Position numbers and translations under genes: made by a program. The notes under the pieces are model-generated. The model saw only the letters and a program-made list of their open reading frames with translations. It had not been told where the DNA came from and did not search any database. Source: Flavobacteriaceae bacterium CG_4_10_14_3_um_filter_33_47 (GTDB lineage Bacteria > Bacteroidota > Bacteroidia > Flavobacteriales > Flavobacteriaceae). Taken from it: a stretch of 52,814 nucleotides of DNA. The stretch spans positions 1 through 52,814 of the forward strand of contig PFKE01000010.1 of NCBI GenBank assembly GCA_002784145.1. The letters run 5' to 3'. Positions 1 through 9,249 of the stretch are shown here, piece by piece; position 1 is the first letter of the stretch; each line of letters opens with the position of its first letter.

Positions 1-197
1 ATACCATTATGGATGTTGCCTCTTTTGAAAATAAAATTATAGATTTAAATGAAAAACTTTTTGCTTACGGTTTAGGTCTTGGCGTTTTATCAAATACTGG
101 GCTTTTAAAGCTTAATTACGCCAATGGAAAAACCAGCTCTCAAAAATTTAAATTCTCAAATTCTCAAGTCCATATCAGTTTTACAGCCAATTTTTAG
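1..197 (+). CDS. C-terminal end of a probable outer-membrane beta-barrel protein (partial)
   Basis: The reading frame is open from the left edge of the window and stops at TAG 195-197, so the first ATG at 9 is internal rather than a true start. The visible 60-odd residues alternate polar and hydrophobic residues, contain a Gly-rich strand (YGLGLGVL), and end in a terminal phenylalanine (FTANF), which is usual for the last strand of Bam-inserted beta-barrels. The pattern resembles the end of D15/surface-antigen proteins, but too little is visible to name the family. No terminator is obvious between this stop and the SusC leader. Confidence 0.55.
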   Translation, partial: TIMDVASFENKIIDLNEKLFAYGLGLGVLSNTGLLKLNYANGKTSSQKFKFSNSQVHISFTANF

Positions 198-240
198 GCA
201 AAAAACCCCTATTTGTATTTTTTTTTAAATAAAAACATGA

Positions 241-315
241 ATTTTAACCTAAAATTATTGTTTAATTAACTTTTTATTAGGATTTTTGGAGAGACTAATT
301 CAAATAAATTATAAA
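241..315 (+). promoter_or_regulatory. Conserved susC leader, copy 1
   Basis: This AT-rich leader is nearly the same as the one before the second susC (9173-9249). The best-conserved part is 255-288, ending in GATTTTTG, followed by a second shared block (CTAATTCAAAT) just before the ATG. The distance from the end of the first block to the start codon differs by only one base between the copies. No Shine-Dalgarno sequence is obvious. The role is unknown: it could be a promoter with a 5' UTR or a post-transcriptional control element. Confidence 0.5.
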
Positions 316-3288
316 ATGAAAACAAAGTTTAGTGGAATTCTAACGCTATTACTAGCGTTTGTAGTGCAACTAACGTTCGCACAAGAAAAAACTATTTCGG
401 GGACAGTATCAGATAATTCTGGATTACCGTTACCTGGGGTTAACATTCTAGTTAGTGGTACAACTAACGGTACTCAAACAGATTTTGATGGAAAGTATTC
501 TATCAAAGCTAATGTGGGTGACGTTCTTGTATATAGCTACATAGGGCAAGTAACCCAAAAAATAACAGTAGGTACTTCCCAAACTATTAACGTAGTACTT
601 GAAGAAGATGCTGCTGTTTTAGAAGAGGTAGTAGTGATTGGTTATGGAGTGCAAAGCCAAAGAAAATCTGTACAAAGTGTTTCTGTTGTAAACGCTGAAA
701 ATTTGGAAAATATTCAAGGTATTTCACCGCAAGTGTTGCTTCAAGGGCAGGCTTCTGGTGTACAAGTTGTTCAATCATCTGGTATTTTAGGTGCTGCTCC
801 CGTAGTTAATATAAGGGGGACTGCTACTATTTCTTCAGGATCACAGCCGCTATATGTAATTGATGGTGTACCTTTAAATGATACCGATCAAGGTACTAAT
901 CAAGGTGCTAATCAAGGATTAAATCCTTTAGCAGATTTAAACCCAGACGATATTGAGTCTTTTAGTGTTCTTAAAGATGCTGCTGCAGTATCAATTTATG
1001 GCTCTAGGGGTGCTAACGGTGTTATATTAATTAACACAAAAAAGGGTAGTAAAGATGGTGTCACTCGTGTTAGTGTTAGCTTTGACACTTCTATTACTGA
1101 AGCTACAGATATTTTGGAGGTTATGACAGCTTCTGAATTGAAAGATCAATTCGTAAGAGCCGGTAGAAGTATTGCTGGATTACCAGATGGTAATTTTGAT
1201 TGGGTTGATGGAGTGCAGCAGACAGGTATTTCAAGAAATGTAAATGCATCCGTTTCTGGAGGCTCACAAAAAACAAGTTATTTTGTCAATTTTTCTAAAG
1301 AAGATGCCGAAGGGTTTATAATTGGTAATGCTTTAAAAAGAACTAGTGCAAGGGTTAATTTGAGTCATCAAGCAAAGGACTGGCTAAAAGTAGGTATTAA
1401 CTTAGGGGTATCAAATAATTCAATAGATAGAGTTGGTTCTGAAAATAGTACATTTGCACCATTTACTTCTGCATATTTACAATCACCATGGGTTTTGCCT
1501 TTTGATGATGAGGGGAATTTTCGTAACACAGGCTTTATTGCCAACGTTATTGCCATAGAAACTTTAGACATTAACGATTATAAAAGTGATAGAGTTACTG
1601 GTAACGTTTTTGTTGAGGCTGAAATTTTGGAAAATCTTACCTTCAAATCAGATTTTGGTATAGATAGAGTTTTTCTTGACCAAATTGAAAGATCTTTTGA
1701 AATTAATTCACCTGATGGTTATGGGTTTAATAATTTCTCTCAGCAGCACAAATGGCTTACAACAAACACATTAAATTATAAGAACAAATTTAATGAAGTG
1801 CACAGTTTGGATATATTGGCAGGTATTGCCTATGAAAAAAATGAAATAAGATCTATTACAGTAGAAGGTACAGGTTTTGCCTCTGATGCACTTTTAAATG
1901 TAAATAGTGCTTCAACACCAACATTAACATCTTCATCTGGCACAAATAGTGCGCTTTATTCTATCTTTTCAAGATTGTCTTATGATTACAAAGGAAAATA
2001 TTTACTGGAAAGTAGTATTCGTAGAGACCAATCTTCAAGATTTGGAGTAGAAAATAGAAATGGCACGTTTTATTCAGTAGGCTTAGGCTGGGTAGTTACA
2101 GATGAATCGTTTATGGATAATGTAACCTTTATTGATAGATTAAAATTATCGGGGTCTTATGGTACAGCTGGTAATGATCGTATAGGTAACTTTAACAGTC
2201 TAGGACTTTTTGGCTCTGGAGTTGGCGCAAGTTATAATGGGGTATCTGGTTCTTCTCCAACTTCAATTTCAAACCCAGAGTTAAAATGGGAGTTAACTAA
2301 AGGTTATAACTTTAGTCTATCGGGTGAGCTATTCAATAATAGGCTAGATTTTTCTGTTGATTACTATGATAATGATACAGAAGACTTAATTTTAAATGTT
2401 CCTATCCCTGACGAAATTGGTGGACCAAATACAATTACATCAAACGTTGGGTCACTTAACAATAAAGGCTTTGATGTACAATTAGGTGCTACTTTATTAA
2501 AATCAAAAGATTTTAGCTGGTATACGTCTGTAAATGTTGGGTTTAACACGAATGAAATTACTTCATTACCTGGACAAAACTTAGATGAAAATGGCGATGA
2601 ATTTATTCAATCGACTGCTTCTCAAAGAGCTGTTAAAGGAAGATCTGTAAGTGAATTTTATCTTATACGATACGTAGGTGTTAATCCTGTGACTGGAGAT
2701 GCAGAATGGTTAAATAAAGATGGCAATGTTACAACCTCTCCTACAGCAGATGACAGAGAGTATGTTGGATCTGCAGTTCCGGATTACATTGGAGGATGGA
2801 GAAATACCTTCAAATACAAAGACTTTGAGTTATCATTATTTGCTAACTTTAGTCAAGGTAACGAAATCTATGTAGATGGTCTAAGATTTGTTGAAAACCC
2901 GAATTCAACCTTTAACAAGTCCAGAGAAACAATGTTGAATTTTTGGCAGAATCCAGGCGATAATGCATATGTACCATCGTCTTCAAGTTCTACATTTGCC
3001 ACTTTTGCACAAAGATCAACAAGTCAATTACGAGATGGTTCGTTCTTTAGACTTAAAAATGCAACCATAGCTTATAATATTCCTAAAAAGTTTTTAGACA
3101 AGATGAATATATTTACCAATATAAGAATATTCGCGACTGGAACTAATCTATTTACTTTAAAAGCCGACAATTTGGAGGGTATAGACCCAGAGGTAACTGA
3201 TGTAAGTTCAAGTTTAGGACAAGGAGAGACTTTTTTCACACCACCACAATCTAAGACATATACCATAGGACTTAGACTAAACTTTTAA
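316..3288 (+). CDS. SusC/RagA-family TonB-dependent outer-membrane receptor
   Basis: SusC-type importer of about 990 residues that moves oligomeric nutrients across the outer membrane with TonB energy, working under a SusD lipoprotein lid. Order of parts: signal peptide (MKTKFSGIL ... FAQ), a carboxypeptidase-D-like domain (TISGTVSDNSGLPLPGVNI, TDFDGKYSI), a TonB-box-like stretch (EEVVVIGYG), the plug (VNIRGTATI, YVIDGVPLND, SIYGSRGANGVILI), then a beta-barrel ending in a terminal F (IGLRLNF). The ATG at 316 is chosen because it begins the signal peptide; a TTG 30 bases upstream gives an unlikely extension. susD follows after a few bases, so they form an operon. The substrate cannot be read from the sequence. 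No glycoside hydrolase is nearby, so peptides are as likely as glycans. Confidence 0.95.
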   Translation: MKTKFSGILTLLLAFVVQLTFAQEKTISGTVSDNSGLPLPGVNILVSGTTNGTQTDFDGKYSIKANVGDVLVYSYIGQVTQKITVGTSQTINVVLEEDAAVLEEVVVIGYGVQSQRKSVQSVSVVNAENLENIQGISPQVLLQGQASGVQVVQSSGILGAAPVVNIRGTATISSGSQPLYVIDGVPLNDTDQGTNQGANQGLNPLADLNPDDIESFSVLKDAAAVSIYGSRGANGVILINTKKGSKDGVTRVSVSFDTSITEATDILEVMTASELKDQFVRAGRSIAGLPDGNFDWVDGVQQTGISRNVNASVSGGSQKTSYFVNFSKEDAEGFIIGNALKRTSARVNLSHQAKDWLKVGINLGVSNNSIDRVGSENSTFAPFTSAYLQSPWVLPFDDEGNFRNTGFIANVIAIETLDINDYKSDRVTGNVFVEAEILENLTFKSDFGIDRVFLDQIERSFEINSPDGYGFNNFSQQHKWLTTNTLNYKNKFNEVHSLDILAGIAYEKNEIRSITVEGTGFASDALLNVNSASTPTLTSSSGTNSALYSIFSRLSYDYKGKYLLESSIRRDQSSRFGVENRNGTFYSVGLGWVVTDESFMDNVTFIDRLKLSGSYGTAGNDRIGNFNSLGLFGSGVGASYNGVSGSSPTSISNPELKWELTKGYNFSLSGELFNNRLDFSVDYYDNDTEDLILNVPIPDEIGGPNTITSNVGSLNNKGFDVQLGATLLKSKDFSWYTSVNVGFNTNEITSLPGQNLDENGDEFIQSTASQRAVKGRSVSEFYLIRYVGVNPVTGDAEWLNKDGNVTTSPTADDREYVGSAVPDYIGGWRNTFKYKDFELSLFANFSQGNEIYVDGLRFVENPNSTFNKSRETMLNFWQNPGDNAYVPSSSSSTFATFAQRSTSQLRDGSFFRLKNATIAYNIPKKFLDKMNIFTNIRIFATGTNLFTLKADNLEGIDPEVTDVSSSLGQGETFFTPPQSKTYTIGLRLNF

Positions 3289-3299
3289 ATAATAATGTT

Positions 3300-4700
3300 A
3301 TGAATAAAATATATAAAATAAAAAATATGAAATTTTATCTATATACTATTTTGATACTATCTATGTTATCATGTGAAAGTAAAATAGAAGAGATAGTTCC
3401 AGAAAACAGCATTACTGATGCAGTAATATTTTCAAATAAAGAACAAGCCCTCTCTGTTGTAATTGGTATGTACGGTGAAGCTCAGTCAGATGATGTACTA
3501 AATGGCACACCTCAACTATTAACTGAGTTTCAATGTGACAATATTGAGTTTGTAGGATCATTCCCAACTTTTCAAGAAGTGTTTGAATATACTACATTAG
3601 CTACAAATACTTCCATAGACCCTTTTTATGAAGAAGCTTATGATGTAATTAGACAATGTAATTTGGTCATAGAAAATATACCAACGGTTGAGGATCCTTC
3701 ATTTACAGACGCCGAAAAAAACGATGCTGTAGCACAAGCAAAATTTTTAAGAGCTCTTGTGCATCTTCAGCTAAATAATCTTTTTGGCAATAATATATCA
3801 GAATCTAATTTATCAGTGCCTTTAGTAACTAAAGTTCTATCAGTAACAGACCCTAATCAAGAACGAAATACCATTTCTGAAGTATATGACCAAATTGAAA
3901 TTGATTTGAACGAAGCGATTTCAGGTATAACCAATGTAGACAGATCCAAAGCAACTTCTACAGCTGCAAAAGCTTTGTTAGCACGTGTTAAATTATATAG
4001 AGGTGATTATCCAGGTGCAAGAGATTTAGCCAATGAGGTTATAAATTCTGGTTTTTCAGCACTTGCAACAGATTATGCTTTCTATAATACATTATCAAGT
4101 GAGTTTATTTTTACTTTGGTAAATACCTCTAATGATGGTCAAACTGGTGGTCAAGGTTGGTCTGGCCTTACCAACCCTGTTCCTAATGGACGAGGTGATG
4201 CTCCTTTTTCACAGAATCTAATAGATGCATTCGCAGAGGAATCAGGAGATAAAAGATTTTCAGAATTAACTCAACAGGGTACAGATGCTATTGGTTTAAC
4301 CAAAACTTTTACAACTAAATTTCCTGATGCTATTACAAATAGTGCAAATGCACCAGTAATAAGAATTACAGAAATGTATTTAATTAGAGCTGAATGTAAC
4401 TTAAGACTAACTACTAGTATTGGGGATACAGCATTAAATGATATTAATAGATTACGAAGCAGAGCTGGTTTAAGTGATTTATCTTCGTTAACTATTAATG
4501 ATGTTTTAAATGAGAGACGAAAAGAATTATGTTTTGAAGGATTAAGACGTATGGATTTAATCAGAACAGGTCAAAACCTAAGAAGATCTGGAATGCCAAA
4601 TGTTGCAGATTCAGCACCTGGAGCTAATTTAGTTACTTTACCTATACCACAAGGGGCTAGAGATTTAAATCCAGCATTAACTCAAAACGACGGTTACTAA
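3300..4700 (+). CDS. SusD/RagB-family nutrient-binding outer-membrane lipoprotein
   Basis: Surface lipoprotein of about 466 residues that binds substrate and closes over the SusC barrel. An N-terminal hydrophobic segment ends in a lipobox (SMLSC); a second ATG at 3327 (MKFYLY) may be the true start, since it sits right at the signal peptide. The helical TPR-like fold shows in segments such as AQAKFLRALVHLQLNNLFG and AAKALLARVKLYRGDY. The C-terminal NERRKELCFEGLRRMDLIR is a hallmark of the family. It lies 11 bp behind susC and 12 bp ahead of a third lipoprotein gene. Confidence 0.95.
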   Translation: MNKIYKIKNMKFYLYTILILSMLSCESKIEEIVPENSITDAVIFSNKEQALSVVIGMYGEAQSDDVLNGTPQLLTEFQCDNIEFVGSFPTFQEVFEYTTLATNTSIDPFYEEAYDVIRQCNLVIENIPTVEDPSFTDAEKNDAVAQAKFLRALVHLQLNNLFGNNISESNLSVPLVTKVLSVTDPNQERNTISEVYDQIEIDLNEAISGITNVDRSKATSTAAKALLARVKLYRGDYPGARDLANEVINSGFSALATDYAFYNTLSSEFIFTLVNTSNDGQTGGQGWSGLTNPVPNGRGDAPFSQNLIDAFAEESGDKRFSELTQQGTDAIGLTKTFTTKFPDAITNSANAPVIRITEMYLIRAECNLRLTTSIGDTALNDINRLRSRAGLSDLSSLTINDVLNERRKELCFEGLRRMDLIRTGQNLRRSGMPNVADSAPGANLVTLPIPQGARDLNPALTQNDGY

Positions 4701-4712
4701 AAATTTAAAATT

Positions 4713-5507
4713 ATGAAAAAAAATAATCTATATTTACTATTAATGATGTGTATCACAACTTTATTCTTAAGTTGTGGTGATGAGATTGAGTTTACTGCTA
4801 CTGAGGCTCAAAGAGCTCCTAATTTTGTAAACAGGACTCTTTCAATTCAAGTTCCTCAAGAGAACTTATCTTTGTCAATTCCAATTGTTGTATCATCGCT
4901 TTCTGATTCAGAAAGGGTATTTGAACTTGAAGCTGTTTCTTTTACTGGTTCAGCTTCTGAATATACACTTTCAAGTGCTGTAGTACCTGCTAATACAATA
5001 CAAGGTACTGCTACAGTTAATTTTGATTTTTCACAAATTGCTGATGAAGATCTAAGATCGCTTACTTTAAAAATGTTAAATCCAGATGGTGCCCCATCTA
5101 ATCAAATAACGATTGAATATTTTAAAGAAATATTATGTAATGACTTAACATTAGAAATAGTTTCTGATGTTTGGGCTACTGAAACATATTTTACAATTGA
5201 AGAAGCAGATGGAACACCGATTGTCGAAAGATTCTTTCCATTTTCGACAGATTCTACCACACCCCAAGAGTATAGTGTAACGTTTACATTACCAGATGGC
5301 GACTATGTTTTAAAAATAGGTGATACATTTGGTGATGGTAATATTGGCACAGGTGGAGGTGTAACTCTTATAGGTAGCTACAAGCTTACATGTTCAATAA
5401 TAACCCATGCATCTAATTCTGATGGATTTAGTACGGGAACCCCAGATCCTTTTCCTGGTGCACCCGACGCAATAGTAGAAATTACTGAATTTTCAGTTAA
5501 TCCATAA
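4713..5507 (+). CDS. Third lipoprotein of the first susCD locus, unknown function
   Basis: 264-residue lipoprotein with a signal peptide and lipobox (LFLSC). The first half (about residues 30-140) looks like the Calx-beta/DUF1735-like modules common behind susD genes (VPANTIQGTATVNFDFS). The second half has a different all-beta pattern with a DGDYVLKIGDTFGDG stretch and two cysteines (LCNDL and LTCSI) that may form a disulphide. It probably sits on the cell surface and adds substrate binding to the SusCD pair. This is inferred from position and architecture only. A strong terminator follows 20 bp after the stop. Confidence 0.75.
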   Translation: MKKNNLYLLLMMCITTLFLSCGDEIEFTATEAQRAPNFVNRTLSIQVPQENLSLSIPIVVSSLSDSERVFELEAVSFTGSASEYTLSSAVVPANTIQGTATVNFDFSQIADEDLRSLTLKMLNPDGAPSNQITIEYFKEILCNDLTLEIVSDVWATETYFTIEEADGTPIVERFFPFSTDSTTPQEYSVTFTLPDGDYVLKIGDTFGDGNIGTGGGVTLIGSYKLTCSIITHASNSDGFSTGTPDPFPGAPDAIVEITEFSVNP

Positions 5508-5526
5508 TTAATATAATTGAAAAAAT

Positions 5527-5557
5527 AAAAAAAGACTACTTTTAGTAGTCTTTTTTT
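5527..5557 (+). terminator. Rho-independent terminator after the first susCD locus
   Basis: A perfect 14-bp inverted repeat, with core GACTACT-TTT-AGTAGTC flanked by an A-run and a T-run. It would end transcription of the three-gene locus, but it lies only 14 bp ahead of the protease start codon. Confidence 0.9.
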
Positions 5558-5571
5558 AACTCCTATTTGCT

Positions 5572-7497
5572 ATGAAATATAAATTTTTAATAATATTATC
5601 CCTATATTTTAGTGGTGTTGTTTACTCACAGTCATTTTATGAAGAACGCACAATTAATCTCAAAAAGAAAAAAGATCTGTGGGAAACAGTAAAAAAAGAA
5701 GATTCTTTAAACGCAATTGAAATAAATCAGTATTTATTAAAAAATAAACAATCTAAAAAATATTTTAAAGGTAAAAGTGGTAAGACTTTTGTTTTATATA
5801 AAATAATCGAAGGTAAACCTATTTACAGAACAACTCATAATTCAACAGCAGCCATAGCTACAAATACAAATGAATTACAAGTAGGTGGTAGTTTAAATTT
5901 AAACCTAGATGGAACTGGTATGACAGTTTGGATATGGGATGGAGGACCAATTCAAGAAACACATCAAGAATTTCAAAATTCTGATAATACGGGTTCGAGA
6001 ATAATAAATATGGAGAATACTGTAGTAGATGGGGACACAGGAGGAAAAAGTAATCATGCAAATCACGTTTCAGGCACAATTGGTGCTAAGGGTATTCAAG
6101 CTAATGCAAAAGGAATGGCACCTAATGTTTCCATTCAAACATACAATTTTAATAATGATCAAGTTGAAATGGTTTCGGTTCTTAATAATCCATCCTCTGA
6201 AATGATTTTATCTAACCACTCTTATGGTTTCCCCATTGATCAAGATGGTTCAACACTAGATGCATCACAAATTGGATCATATGGTTCAACTGCTAAACAA
6301 ATTGATGATATATCAACAACACATCCATATTACCTAATGGTTAGTTCTGCAGGAAATGATGGTCTTACAAGCTATAGTGGTGGATTATACGGAAATTATG
6401 ACAAACTTACAGGTTTCAGCACCAGTAAAAATAATTTAGTTGTTGCCAATGCAAATCCACAAATAAGTCCATTTACAAATGAGATTGTAGCATTATCCAT
6501 AAACCCTAGTAGTAGCCAAGGTCCCACAGATGATTTAAGGATTAAACCTGATATTACTGGAGATGGTTCTGGTGTTTATTCACCTATATCAAATGACGGC
6601 TATGATATATTTTCAGGCACTTCGATGTCTGCACCAAATGTAACTGGTTCATTGGTTTTACTGCAACAATATTATAATCAGTTACACAACGACTATATGA
6701 AATCATCAACTTTAAAAGGATTAGTATTACATACAGCTAGAGACGATAATGATAATCCAGGACCGGACCCCATCTTTGGTTGGGGTTTATTAGACGCTGA
6801 AAAAGCTGCTAATACCATAACTAATGCTGATAATGGTTCTGCAAAAATTGAAGAATTATCTTTAAATAATGGTGATACTTATAGTTTTAATTTTAACGTA
6901 GTTTCTAATGCTAAAATAGTCGCTACAATTTGTTGGACTGATGTATCTGGAAGTCCAGTTGTAAACTCTACTCCTAATGATCTAACGCCAAAGTTAATGA
7001 ATGATTTGGATATTAGAATTACTTCTGAGGGTACAACCTATTTTCCGTGGAAATTAGAATATTCACCCTCTACAGGATTTTCGAATAGCCATGGTGATAA
7101 TATTGTTGACAATATTGAAAAAATTGAAATTATTTCACCTCCAGCTGGAACTTATAACTTAACAGTAAGTCATAAAGGAACTTTGAGTGCGAATGAACCA
7201 TTTGGTCCTCGAATTCAAAATTTTTCTCTTATCCTAACCGGATCATTTAACACATTAACTACTTCAAATTTCAATGAAAATAAGTTGAGTGTTTATCCTA
7301 ATCCTGTTAACTCTGTTTTAAATATCTCATCAAAACAAGTTATTGAAAGAATTGAATTATATAATGCCTTGGGCTCTAAATTACTAACCTCGAAAAGTGT
7401 AACAAACATAGACTTTTCTAGCTTTAAATCTGGAATATATTTCTTAAAACTATTTTCTAATAAAAGTGTTCAAACAAAAAAAATAATTAAGAGATAA
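5572..7497 (+). CDS. Secreted S8 (subtilisin-like) serine protease with T9SS sorting domain
   Basis: 641-residue secreted protease. A signal peptide (to about residue 20, VYSQ) is followed by the S8 domain with the full triad: Asp123 in WIWDGG, His165 in NHANHVSGT, Ser351 in SGTSMSAPN, plus the oxyanion Asn262 in SSAGNDG. A beta-rich domain follows (about 410-560). The last 75 residues form a type A Por C-terminal domain (LSVYPNPVNSVLNIS ... KIIKR), the tag for type IX secretion. Its position behind a SusCD locus makes peptide uptake a plausible joint task; this is inference. A terminator sits 14 bp upstream of the start, so expression needs either read-through or a promoter overlapping the hairpin. 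Confidence 0.93.
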   Translation: MKYKFLIILSLYFSGVVYSQSFYEERTINLKKKKDLWETVKKEDSLNAIEINQYLLKNKQSKKYFKGKSGKTFVLYKIIEGKPIYRTTHNSTAAIATNTNELQVGGSLNLNLDGTGMTVWIWDGGPIQETHQEFQNSDNTGSRIINMENTVVDGDTGGKSNHANHVSGTIGAKGIQANAKGMAPNVSIQTYNFNNDQVEMVSVLNNPSSEMILSNHSYGFPIDQDGSTLDASQIGSYGSTAKQIDDISTTHPYYLMVSSAGNDGLTSYSGGLYGNYDKLTGFSTSKNNLVVANANPQISPFTNEIVALSINPSSSQGPTDDLRIKPDITGDGSGVYSPISNDGYDIFSGTSMSAPNVTGSLVLLQQYYNQLHNDYMKSSTLKGLVLHTARDDNDNPGPDPIFGWGLLDAEKAANTITNADNGSAKIEELSLNNGDTYSFNFNVVSNAKIVATICWTDVSGSPVVNSTPNDLTPKLMNDLDIRITSEGTTYFPWKLEYSPSTGFSNSHGDNIVDNIEKIEIISPPAGTYNLTVSHKGTLSANEPFGPRIQNFSLILTGSFNTLTTSNFNENKLSVYPNPVNSVLNISSKQVIERIELYNALGSKLLTSKSVTNIDFSSFKSGIYFLKLFSNKSVQTKKIIKR

Positions 7498-7840
7498 CAC
7501 ATTTCTTACATAAACTTAGATTAACTAGCAAGTAAACTAAAACTTAATTAGATCTATAGAGGTTGTTACTTAAGCGAATCAAGGGATGAAAAACAAGTAA
7601 AAAGCAAATAAAGTAAGGTAAAGTAAAGGACTATTAATCCATATAATTTGCAAAATTGCTTCTGATTTATAAACTTGATATTTTAACCCTTGATTAGCAT
7701 AATAAACTAAAAAAAAATAATCAAAAACAAGCAACTGTTTTTTATAACAATACCAATGGGTATAAATTAATCTAAAACACCTTATTCTACAAAACTTAAA
7801 TTTGAAAAATAAGAGTCCGTTTTTTATACATAAATCCGAA

Positions 7841-7866
7841 GAAACCGTCTCACTGGAGGCGGTTTC
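7841..7866 (+). terminator. Hairpin in the gap after the protease
   Basis: GAAACCGTCTC pairs with GAGGCGGTTTC around a 4-base loop (one G-T pair), followed by TTTATG. It lies 340 bp past the protease stop, near the edge of the decayed transposase. It could be the end of the protease transcript or part of the old insertion sequence. The T-run is short, so termination is not certain. Confidence 0.5.
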
Positions 7867-7949
7867 TTTATGCTTTCCTTTGTATTATTAAATGAAATTT
7901 CGTGATTTTAACATTATGATTTACAAATAATTTTATATAATATTAGAAC

Positions 7950-8950
7950 ACAACAATACGAATCAGACCACACTTTAACCTTATCCGATTGAAGATTATA
8001 TATCTGAAAAATATCCAGTTCAAGTAGTTAACCAAATCAATGCCAAACTATCGAGGAAAGATGAAGCTTCCTAGAAAGCCAACGCAAACTTCTTTACAAA
8101 AAAATTTTTGAAATAAACCTCAAATGTATAAACGGTCAGAAGCTATTTTGGGAGAAATAAACTCCTAAAGTAAAACCGATACCGACGCCACTTTTATGTG
8201 CATTAAGAAAGACCACATGCAAAACGAACAGCTTAAATCAGGTTACAAGGCACAAATATCAACTGAGAATCATATCATTGTCAATAAAACCTTGCAACAA
8301 AACCATAAAATCCGCATTTGGAAAACCTCAAAAAGAAAAAAAACAAAGGGTTTTTTAAGAACTGCATCACTACCAATGCAGTTTATTTAAGCGAAGAAAT
8401 CTATTATTATTTTGAAGAACAAGAGTTAACAGCTAATGTAAAATAAAATACTTTTGACAAAAAACAAGACAAAAAATATCAAAAAAAGAACAAACCTTTT
8501 AGTAAAGAAAACCTATATTACATATATGGTAGAAGATTATTATATATTTACTTTGGGACAGAAAATACACAAAACTCATAAAAGCAAATGTACTACCGAA
8601 GCAGGACATGCATAACATTTATCGCATTAATAGGCCAAAAATTTTAAAAGCTGACCACTGCGAAGTCTATGTTTTAAAGGAAAAGGAAATCGAAGCATCA
8701 AAAGAAACCAAAATCTCGAAAGTCAATAACAAAAAATTAGAGAGCTACTTACATGCAATACAGGGATACTAAAAAGAAAACAAAGCAATGCAGATAAAGA
8801 GCCAATATTTGTTCAACTCAAGCATAAACACAATTTTAGACGATTCTCATTAAAACGAATTCAAAAAAACGAATTAGAGTTCGGTTTTGATGCCTTTAGC
8901 TCATAACTTAAGAAAGAAAATGGTTCTTTAAAGGCAGAAATTAACTCATA
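7950..8950 (+). pseudogene. Decayed IS1182-family transposase
   Basis: Pieces of one transposase can be read in order but in changing frames. Near 7984 is IEDYISEKYPVQVVNQI (N-terminal region). Near 8160-8290 is [10 protein letters not shown] followed by [14 protein letters not shown] (centre). Near 8560 is a GQKIHKTHKS stretch, and near 8790-8910 is EPIFVQLKHKHNFRRFSLK (C-terminal end). Frameshifts, stops and large internal deletions separate them, and the central DDE region is mostly gone, so the element cannot move itself. No intact terminal inverted repeats were found by eye. Apart from this and the hairpin at 7841, nothing recognisable lies in 7498-9170. Confidence 0.75.
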
Positions 8951-9172
8951 TAAAAATCAAAAATAATTAAATGATAAATAAAAACCCGGTCATGTTATTA
9001 GTATTGAGATAGATTCATTTTAAATTTCCACAGAAAAAACTATTCTTCTGTCTAATGTTTTTTAAAATTATATATATGCCAAACTTTTTCCAATATTATT
9101 ACGATTTCTTAAAAAAAAGAGTTCTTAGGTAAGAAAAATTACTATATTTTAAATATTTTACTTCAAATAAAA

Positions 9173-9249
9173 AGCTTTAACCCTAATTTATTGTTTTATT
9201 AACTTTTTATTAAGATTTTTGAGGTGACTAATTCAAATTAAATCATAAA
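9173..9249 (+). promoter_or_regulatory. Conserved susC leader, copy 2
   Basis: Counterpart of 241-315. The block 9188-9221 matches 255-288 at all but a few positions, and the stretch up to the expected start codon is also alike. The decayed insertion sequence lies upstream, so any promoter further out may have been replaced. Confidence 0.5.

Noticed and set aside
286-315. Upstream TTG start for the first SusC
   Set aside because: The signal peptide begins at ATG 316, and the corresponding upstream stretch in the second copy is broken by a stop.
8196-8390. Open frame of 64 codons as an independent small gene
   Set aside because: Its translation matches the centre of an IS1182-type transposase, with other pieces of the same protein before and after it.
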